Of a stretch of 14,440 nucleotides of DNA, positions 1 through 6,878 are shown piece after piece (position 1 is the first letter of the stretch; each line of letters begins with the position of its first letter). Source of the DNA: Actinomortierella ambigua (taxonomy: Eukaryota; Mortierellomycota; Mortierellomycetes; Mortierellales; Mortierellaceae). The translations under genes and the position numbers were made by a program. The stretch spans positions 7,391-21,830 of the forward strand of contig JAAAJB010000523.1 in NCBI GenBank assembly GCA_016098155.1, given 5' to 3'. The notes beneath the pieces are model-generated. The model did not search any database and was not told where the DNA came from. It was given only the letters and a program-made list of their open reading frames with translations.

Positions 1-102
1 AAAAAAAAAAAAAAGAGGGAATATGGTTAAGGCTTGTTCTATTTTCGAAGAACATAACTGACCGACTTTTTTTTTCCCAGAAGCAGAAAATCCAAAACAT
101 AC
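1..102 (-). other. intron 2 of arrestin A (partial)
   Basis: On the minus strand this starts with a GTATGT donor after the exon ending at 103. It contains a branch-site-like CCTTAAC (positions 29-35) followed by a pure pyrimidine run, including 14 T at the very edge. The acceptor AG would lie just outside the window. The phase (2) matches intron 2 of the arrestin gene at 3996-5809, which supports this border over reading on to the stop at 39. Confidence 0.65.
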
Positions 103-1011
103 GCGTTCTTGATCGGGTGACCACGTCGGGTCTCATAGGCAATGTTCTCGGTTTGGATCAAGGAACAATCGACCTCGCGGATCAGATAACCCTTATCACG
201 CGCCTTGAGTTCGACCTTTGCAAACAGTGCCGACTGGCCTAAGACAATCATGCTGGGGATGGTGAAGCGGCTCCGGAACTTGCGAGGCTTGTCTGTGGCG
301 GCACTGATGAAATCACAGCGACGGACGGGCGCAATCTGACGGCGCATGATCAACTCGCGCTGGATCGTCTGCGTGCTCGAAAAGATCGAGTCGCGCTTCA
401 CGGCCACCACCAGGTGGTACTGCCAGTCAATGAAGGGCGTGTCCAGCTTGTTGACGAGCGTCGGCGGCAGACTGCCGGCCCGACGGACGTCAATCCGGAA
501 GGGCAGGTACTGACGACCGGCCTCCATCGCCAGCTTGCCGTCGCCATTGCTATCGTTGGCTGCGACGAGGTCTACCTCGGCTTGATGGGCATCCAGCAGC
601 GACTCGTGTGCGGTTTCCTGGTCGGGAGTATCAGGGTTCACGACAACACCCACTGTTTTTTTAAGGAGTTAAAAGAAGTGAGAGGATCAAAAAAAAAAAA
701 AAAAAAAGTTAGACCCAGATGGGAAAAGAGAGAGAGGGAAACGTGAGTAAAAAAAAAGTTTTACAGGAGGAAAGATGAGATAGAAACTGTTATGACGAGA
801 GCTTCTGCGGCAGTGAAAAACAGGGGAGGGCATGAAATCCATGTGTACCTTGGCCGATGATAGAAACCCTGGCGACGGAGAAGTTCATGGCCTTGTCGAG
901 ATCAAAGACAATGCATCCGGTGAGGGTCTGAGTCTTGTAGGGATCCAACTCCAGGTCCACCACAAGGGGAGCCTTGGTGTCGTGAATCTCAATATCAAAA
1001 GTGTAACCCAT
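103..1011 (-). CDS. alpha-arrestin-like protein A (5' part; gene continues past left edge)
   Basis: Spliced minus-strand gene, exons 1011..849 and 652..103. In the window it encodes 237 whole residues. Start is the ATG at 1011. Exon 1 (163 nt, phase 1) ends at a GGTACAC donor. Intron 1 (848..653) ends in CAG and restores the frame as Val55. Exon 2 ends at a strong GTATGT donor at 102, phase 2, so more coding lies beyond the window. The N-terminal arrestin sandwich spans about residues 1-160, with the typical strand ending in SIIGQ and a block with LPFRIDV, SLPPTL and DWQYHLVVAV. The C-terminal sandwich begins near FRSRFTIPS (180-188). Family knowledge: fungal alpha-arrestins are adaptors that bring NEDD4/Rsp5 ubiquitin ligases to membrane cargo. 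Any PPxY tail would be outside the window. An acidic, low-complexity insert (about 56-100) holds a DSNGDG loop. It is a paralogue of the gene at 3996-5809. Reading through the donor instead gives a 259-aa product stopping at 39, which would truncate the C domain and is less likely. Confidence 0.8.
653..848 (-). other. intron 1 of arrestin A
   Basis: 196-nt GT-AG intron, phase 1. On the coding strand the donor is AAG/GTACAC and the acceptor AAACAG/TG. It contains a run of 19 T on the coding strand (A on plus, 689-707). Splicing joins the first arrestin strands to the rest in frame. Its position matches intron 1 of the neighbouring arrestin gene. Confidence 0.75.
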
Positions 1012-1040
1012 GGTTCTTTAGATGCTGCTTGGGGGTGAGT

Positions 1041-1078
1041 TGGAGAGAGGGAGAGAGTAAGAGCGAGAGAGAGAGTGC
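1041..1078 (-). promoter_or_regulatory. pyrimidine-rich leader of arrestin A
   Basis: The plus strand is a GA-repeat tract, so the coding (minus) strand reads as CT-repeats about 30-70 bases upstream of the ATG at 1011. CT-rich tracts close to transcription starts are common in fungal promoters and 5' leaders. The role here is inferred from position only. Confidence 0.4.
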
Positions 1079-1185
1079 AGGTCTTCGGTGAAGAAAGAGT
1101 GAAAGGGGGAAGGGAAAGAGTAAAGGTTGTTCGAATGCTATAGAAGAAAAAAGAAGGTCGTTGACAGGGGCGACACCGGGTCCGT

Positions 1186-1192
1186 TTTTATA
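1186..1192 (-). promoter_or_regulatory. TATA box of arrestin A
   Basis: The minus strand reads TATAAAA, a full TATA consensus, about 175 bases upstream of the start codon at 1011 and upstream of the CT-rich leader. This spacing is reasonable for a fungal promoter with a leader of roughly 50-120 nt. No start-site data are available. Confidence 0.5.
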
Positions 1193-3857
1193 CCTGTGTT
1201 GAAGCTCTATGCAAGTGGCCATGTAGCACTTTTTTATTGTACCCAATATGATGCTACCTTGCATGAGAATTAGTAGCATCGCCTCTTGAAAGTCATCGAC
1301 CGCAGGTTGCTCACTTGCCATTTTTGTGCGATGCTGGGCGCATTCACTCTATATTCTCTTTTTTGTTTGGTCATTCCCTCCCTCCTTCTCGGCAATACGC
1401 AACAACACAAACATACATACATTCACTATCCACCTGCCAACTTGCATGCCAACTCGTCCGTTCAATGTGACAAAAAAACATGCTCGCGTGAGATCGATAC
1501 AAGACACACCGATAAAAGATGGCACAGGCGTCCATCTCCCCTGCCCTCGTCCCTCGGTGTTGTTCGATGTAACAGTCAAGGCCCCATCAGTGGGCTAAGG
1601 CGATGCTTATTTGTCCACACACGCCATTGAGCTTCTTTCCCTCGGGGGCACAAAGGTGGTACCAACTAAACACAAGCATACATATCGTCTTGCTAGCTGG
1701 GTATCTTCCTTCTCTCTCAGCCGCTCTCATCTTCTCTCCTCAATGAGCTGCTCCTGTAGAAGGAGAGGGACACGGAACAGAGGAGGAGAGGGAGAAGACG
1801 AAAAAGAAGAAGGGGAGGAAATCTCAATCGATAGCGGCGGTTATCGAGGGCGGAAGGAGAAAAAAAAAAACAAAATAAAAGCGGGACGCATGGAAGGGGG
1901 TGGGATCCATGTGAGAGCCCACTTGTCATGTTTCCCCCTCTCATCTCTCTTTCGTCACGTTGGGTGCTCTCTATCGGAGGCGGAGGGGGGGGGTAGGCAA
2001 GGCAGCCAGCCACGTCTGGCTCGGCATCAACTTTGTTCCTGGCTGGGCTGCTGGACAGCACCCCTCTTTTTTTGGCTAGGACCGTTTGTGGCGAGCCTCC
2101 CGACATGAGGTACACCCGCCCGCCGATGCTCAGCAGCAGTAAGGAGGGGCGATGAGGAGGGAAAGACAGACTACAGACGGTGGAGGGGTTTTCTTATTTC
2201 TTTCCTTCAAGAAAGTTCGAGGACGCTCTGTGGTTGTTGCTGTTGGTGTATTTTTTTTTCTTCTTTCCTTAAAGTCGACAGGCCCTGGTTGGCATAGAAT
2301 GTCATATGCACACAAAAACCTTCTTCCATTCTTCCCCTGGAGTCTAAACTCCCTGAGAATTCTTGTCGTTCGTTCGATTGTTCGTTCATTCGAATGTCGC
2401 CTGAAAGCGGTGCCAGGGATCACAGCAGCGACGAACAAGAAAGAAAGTAAAACGGGCTTGAGACAGGTATCCCATTTTGCTCACACCCTTTTCTTGGTGA
2501 CGATGGTGCTGTCTAACAATAGTCATACAAAACGCGACGAAGATATCCCGGGACTCAGATTCGGCGCAGAGGGTGGGGAGAGAGATGAGGAGAAAGTGTA
2601 CATGCTATTCATCGTCCGGTGCTTATTGATGTTACGACTAGCCTAATTTTCTTTTCCTGCTCCCTGCATTGACACGGGCCGCCTCCCAATGCCATACTGT
2701 CGGTCACGGAGAATCCACCGGATTCAGGCGCGATTTGTTTTAGCCTTTGGCTCTTTGCCAAATGCATACCGCAAACGCTGGTCCCGGGAACAACTAAAGA
2801 GAGTAAATGGGTGGTGAACCTCCTCTACCCAACATTGGTCTCGCATGCTACCATGGCTATTTTACGAAATGCCGATCTTCCTTTCCTTGCAGAATCTGGT
2901 TTTTTCAGAATACCTTAATAATGGCAACTGGGAGGGGAAGGGGTTTTACCCTAGCCATGACGCCAGTATGCATCAAGTGGGGGAGGGGGAGGGAGTATCT
3001 GTCTTAGATGTCGCATCCACCTTCCTTCTGCTCTCCCCACATTTGGAGGGGATCACACGTGTCCGCCTCGATTTGCTGTACTTGCCACTATCAACACAAC
3101 CACGGTCCACCTGCGATGGCCACATCGACGTCTCTCCTCGGAGAGGGGCGTTAAAGATATGTGCATGGGTAAGAGCCAAAACAAAAAAAAAAAAAGGTGG
3201 AGAGCTTCGAGTTGTACGTGTACATCAATCAAGCTACTAAGCCCATTGAATAGTGGCACATGGCAAATGTCCGACTGGCTCACCATATGTCGACTTTCGC
3301 ATCTCTTTGTGACCCTTTTCCCTTCCCGCCTCCCCCACGATGAACGATGAACGTGCAGCTTAGCCCAATCCTGTTTCCTACAGCTGTTGGTGGCTATGGG
3401 AATGAAGTCACTTTTTCCCATGATGGGCCTGGTTTTTGGCTGCAGTAAATGTGTGCCACCCCTTGGTCATTCTTCTTCCAGAATTAGCTGCTGCGGTCCG
3501 ACGAGAAAGGTAGTTGAGGGGAAGGGGGTAGAGCGCAATGACGCTGACACAGCATCTTGAGACCATGGGCAAGGTCATGTGCATCAGAAGCGGCAGAGAA
3601 AGCCCTACATACATTATTCTTGGCATCCATCATTTCGAAAGCTCAGGCTATAGCCCGCCGCAAGGTCGAACGGAGAGACAAATTCCTACCAAACGAGGAC
3701 TCCTTTCATGGGCATGCTTGCGTTTCCTATTTTGTCCCAGATTGTGCGACATCCTGTTGTTCGTACCATTGCGATCGGATGCTCCCTTCACCACACCCTC
3801 TAGAATGAAAGAATGAAAAGAAAAGGGGTGGTTCATCCGTGTCTGTTATATTATTTG

Positions 3858-3863
3858 TTTATT
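3858..3863 (-). terminator. polyadenylation signal of arrestin B
   Basis: AATAAA on the minus strand, 133 bases beyond the stop codon at 3996-3998 and the nearest perfect match downstream of that gene. The function is inferred from motif and position. Confidence 0.5.
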
Positions 3864-3995
3864 CATCGTCATTTCGCGAAAGCAGCATAAATACAGGGGG
3901 AGGCTGTACAATTGTCCCTTTGCGCACTTCTCGCCAAAGGGGGCGCACAACAATAACAAAGAAAAGGGATAAAAAAAAAGAGGGGGGGGGGAGGA

Positions 3996-5809
3996 TCACT
4001 CTTCCCGTTGCTCCGCAGAGCCATCCCCACGGTCGTCGCGACAAGACGGTCCTTCTTCTTCTTCTACTTCTTCCTCTCTGCGAGCCTGTTCCTTTTCGCG
4101 AGCTGCCGACGATCTCGCCTCAAAGAACTCGCTGTCATCATAGGTCGGAGGTGGCAACTCGTCCGCCACGTCAGGCACTAGCACCTCGCGCTCTGGATAA
4201 ATCTGGGAGCTCAACATGGAGCGTGCAAGCCGACCGGTGTTGGCGTCGAGGAGTGTTGATGATGCTTCATCCTCGCCGTAGTCAGGTGGAGGGAGCCGCT
4301 GTAATGTTGATGGCGATGCGGATGCTGACCCGGACCCTGATGATGCTCGTGTTGTTGCTCCTGCTCTTGCTCCTGTTCCTGATGCTGTCGATGATGATGG
4401 TGATGTAGATGCCATGTTGCGCTCAAAATCTTCTGTTGAGTACATGAGATGTCCAGGTAGGATCTCGAGGATGTCGCCAGCGACAAAAGGGGCATTGACG
4501 GACATGGAGCGGATGGCGGGATCGACAAAGTGGACTGTCACTTGGAAGGCATGTGAGATCTTGAAGAACAGACCCTCTTCGGCAGGACTGATGTCGGCGT
4601 CGGGTAAGAACTGGAGCTCGACCTCAATTGGGTGTTCGCGGCCCCATGCACCCGTAAACTCTTCCTGGTCCGGGTTGTCGATGGTGGCCACAGTCGAGAG
4701 GTCCTGCAGACGAGTGGATTGTACGGCGCCAACGCTGTATTCACGGTTCACAAACCCCAAGGACACCGGATCGAGAACTGACAATGAGCTTGCAGTGAAG
4801 TCCCCCAACGTAATAACATATAACAATAGAAAAAAAAAAGTCAAAAGGAAAGAAGGTTATTGTTGGTTTTTTTTTTTTCGGGGAATGATGAACTTACATG
4901 ACGGACGATAATTTTGATTCTTGGCACTACTTGGCCCCCCCCGCCCACTTACGAGGAGCTGATTCCCGAGCTTGCCTGGAAAGTAGCGACGCGCCGCACC
5001 TCATTGTATTCAATTTTTTCAATCTGAATCACTTTGACCTGAATGTTGCGCACGCGATGTGTGGGCTGGTATGGGTGCATAAACACCAGAATCGTGGCGC
5101 GAGCATCACGAGTGCCGACCATGCGTGGGACCATGACGGTCACATCAAACTCATCGAGTCGTTTGGCCGAGAATCGGAGCAGCGATTCGTCGGAGGGTCG
5201 AATTTGCTTCCGCACCAATGTCACCGGGTACTTTGCGAGCTTTCGACGCGCGAATAGACCGGCCGGTGTGAAGGACGTCTGGATTGTATAGCCCCAGAAC
5301 AGCTCCACCGGCTGCAGCTTGTCGCGATTCGTCGTCGCTATGACACCTGGGAGGGCCAGCGTGAAGGGAAAGTCGTGCGTACCTGGCTGGAACACGCCTG
5401 TGGCCTCTGGAATGTCGTAGGTGATCTTGGTCAGCAGCTCCGAGTCGGTCCTAATGTAGGCAGGAAGGAGCACCCTGTACACTGTGCATTTTGCCTCCCC
5501 AAGAGAGGGGCAACCAGACAAGGAGGGGTTAGATAGAGCCAGACGGAGTTGTCACTTATCAAGCCTATCTTGTCTTCCATCAGCTCTCCAACGGTCCCAA
5601 AAGTCTGCAGTCCCTCCTCGAATTGACAGAGTAGAAACTGGCTTACCTTCGCCAACAAAGGATACACTGGCAGACTTGAGAGTCACTGCTCGCTGGACAT
5701 TCAAATGAACAACGCCGGTGACATTGTGCATTACCCGCGAAGGATTGCCCAGAAACTCAATTGTGAATGGGTCCTTGACATTAAGAGTGAGAGTCGAGGT
5801 GAAGGACAT
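3996..5809 (-). CDS. alpha-arrestin B with two C-terminal PPxY motifs
   Basis: Complete spliced gene: exons 5809..5647, 5481..4953 and 4788..3996, giving 494 aa. Intron 1 (phase 1) has a GAAG/GTAAGC donor, a CTAAC branch site and a CACAG acceptor. Intron 2 (phase 2) has a CCTC/GTAAGT donor. Residues 1 to about 155 form the N-terminal arrestin sandwich (SVSFVGE at 49-54, PGTHDFPFTL at 87-96, WGYTI at 117-121). The C-terminal sandwich covers about 163-340 and is split by intron 2. The tail has a Ser/Ala/Gly/Thr-rich linker (about 356-392), then PPDY (398-401) and PPTY (444-447), each in an LPPPxY context, and a Glu/Arg-rich acidic end (about 461-494). By family knowledge, PPxY motifs bind WW domains of Rsp5/NEDD4 ligases, so the protein is probably an adaptor for ubiquitin-driven endocytosis or sorting of transporters. 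The cargo cannot be read from sequence. The first exon equals that of arrestin A in length and phase. Confidence 0.88.
4789..4952 (-). other. intron 2 of arrestin B
   Basis: 164 nt, GTAAGT donor, phase 2. The acceptor is GCAAG/C at 4790-4789, the only nearby AG that keeps the frame into SLSVLDPVSL. A coding-strand T-rich tract lies unusually far (about 40 nt) upstream of the AG. A G/C homopolymer sits close to the donor. Confidence 0.72.
5482..5646 (-). other. intron 1 of arrestin B
   Basis: 165 nt, GTAAGC donor, TCTAAC branch-like site, pyrimidine tract, then CACAG acceptor, phase 1. Two later or earlier AG dinucleotides break the frame. Only the AG at 5483-5482 joins the exons as GE/V/YRVLLP. 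Confidence 0.78.
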
Positions 5810-5854
5810 TCTCTGTCAGCGGGGTAGGAAAAGGAGAGGCGGGGTGCAGAATGC

Positions 5855-5875
5855 AAAAGTTAAATATTAACTTTT
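5855..5875. repeat. AT-rich inverted repeat upstream of arrestin B
   Basis: Arms AAAAGTTA and TAACTTTT (8 bp, perfect) are separated by five bases, about 46-66 bases before the arrestin B start codon, and run straight into the T17 tract. It could be a core-promoter AT element or a dimer binding site. Chance is not excluded. Confidence 0.4.
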
Positions 5876-6202
5876 TTTTTTTTTTTTTGTATGGCCAGTT
5901 ACTTTGGCTGCTTGCGTGCTTGACAAGCTGGGGAAGGGTATGGGTAGGAGGTCGGCAGCAAGCAACAGCAATGTAAAAGGATGCAGTAGAGATATGTGTA
6001 GGAAGAATAGGATAGTAAAGGAAGAGACAAGAAGTGAAAAAGCGAAGGGAAGAGAGAAACAAAGAGTGTTGGTTGGACAGGGCATGTTTGTTGTACACTC
6101 CTTAGAAGGTCGAGAAAGTTGTAACAATGAGAAAAAGCAATCGATGTCTTTTTTGTTAGCTTGCTATGGGAGTCAACAGGTACGAAGAGTACATTTAGTC
6201 AC

Positions 6203-6274
6203 AAAAAAAAAAAAAAAAAAAAATACATTACCAACCATCTCACACCTCACAAAAAAAAAAAAAAAAAAAAAAAA
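6203..6274. repeat. paired long poly(A) tracts
   Basis: A21 (6203-6223) and A24 (6251-6274) are separated by 27 bases of mixed sequence, and each is preceded by a CAC triplet. This is either slippage-prone simple sequence or remnants of poly(A)-tailed insertions. No target-site duplication is evident by eye. Confidence 0.7.
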
Positions 6275-6744
6275 GCATGGTCCGCGTGTTCAAAATGAAC
6301 GCAAAGGTGTTTGTGGACAGAAATTTCGGCGACTCTATTTTGACCACGAAGGTCTCGTCTCGCGCTCTCGCGTTTGTTTAGAATCAATAGGGATCCTTGT
6401 GTACCCGGGTCGACTTGGAGACATGGACACATAGAGGAACCTATCCAGGTATGATTGCACATCGTATACCGAGGTCCTGTAAACTATATCAGTAGGGGCA
6501 ATAGCAACTAGAATGGGATTCAGTCCTACTGAACGAGGAAACATCTCAAGCGCGCCAGGGGTGTCTTGCTCTTAGGTATTCTCTCTACTGTTATTTCTAT
6601 TGCTGGGCTACATGTTCCTGTCCTAACATGGAGGAGTGCGAGTGTAGCAGCATGCTCTTTCGTTTCCACGCGGGGAAAGAGGGCTCTGTCCCGAATTCGA
6701 AGGTGAGAGTTCGAAGGGTGACTGTCCCTGACGGTCTCAGGGCA

Positions 6745-6752
6745 TATTTATT
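6745..6752 (+). promoter_or_regulatory. TATA-like element of the binding-protein-like gene
   Basis: TATTTATT about 130 bases before the ATG at 6879. It is followed by a C/T/A-rich, G-poor leader (about 6790-6877) made of CAC, CCA and CTC triplets, typical of efficient fungal leaders. The match to the TATA consensus is imperfect. Confidence 0.3.
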
Positions 6753-6878
6753 CTTTTTGCTGGTTGGTTCCGTTGCCTGTTTTCTTCGAGCACACCTTCC
6801 ACCCACTCACACTACTTCCACCTCCACCTCCACTTTCTGTCCCACCCACCCACTCACCCACCCTCGTCCTCACCAGCC

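Larger units (their letters stand above)
1012..3995. other. gene-free spacer between the two arrestin genes
   Basis: About 3 kb with no open frame that resembles a protein family. The longest frames here (1611-2108 and 2152-2646 on plus, 1717-2115 on minus) are low-complexity, Arg/Ser/Lys- or Phe/Leu-rich, and follow purine or pyrimidine tracts. It should contain the promoter of arrestin A (right after 1011) and the 3' UTR of arrestin B (just below 3996). I searched by eye for tRNA A/B boxes, U6-like sequence and snoRNA boxes and found none that fold convincingly. Notable sequence includes an ACACGTGT palindrome at 3055-3062 and an A13 run at 3183-3195. Confidence 0.6.
5810..6878. promoter_or_regulatory. 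divergent spacer with promoters of arrestin B and the binding-protein-like gene
   Basis: 1,069 bases between two diverging start codons, so both promoters must lie here. It holds T17 at 5872-5888, A21 at 6203-6223 and A24 at 6251-6274, plus an AT-rich inverted repeat at 5855-5875. Poly(dA:dT) tracts are known to exclude nucleosomes in fungi, so an open promoter core is plausible. Frames in this stretch (such as 5904-6434 on plus or 6335-6544 on minus) are Lys- or Phe-runs or have no family features, and I do not call them genes. Confidence 0.5.

Noticed and set aside
39..105. Extension of arrestin A exon 2 to the stop codon at 39
   Set aside because: It would end the protein inside the second arrestin domain with a Lys-run tail. 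A GTATGT donor, branch site and pyrimidine tract, with phase equal to the paralogue, fit an intron better.
181..189. ATCAGATAA, matching the binding site of fungal GATA-type iron regulators
   Set aside because: It lies inside the coding exon of arrestin A, far from any promoter. I found no equal match upstream of the binding-protein-like gene, so it does not support iron regulation.
1611..2108. 165-aa plus-strand open frame in the arrestin spacer
   Set aside because: It has Arg/Gly/Glu/Lys-rich low complexity from purine tracts, no conserved motif, and no splice context that extends it into a known protein.
2152..2646. 164-aa plus-strand open frame
   Set aside because: It has Phe/Leu runs from poly(T) and no recognisable domain. 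Composition resembles the surrounding noncoding sequence.
3839..4911. Plus-strand open frames opposite arrestin B exon 3
   Set aside because: They are shadows of the arrestin coding frame. The Leu/Met/Val-rich stretch near 4300-4408 is the complement of the Ser/Ala/His repeat-coding tract.
6335..6544. 69-aa minus-strand frame with mixed composition
   Set aside because: It is not simple sequence, but I recognise no family, and it lies in the middle of a divergent promoter spacer. Comparison with ribosomal RNA sequences from memory also gave no match.
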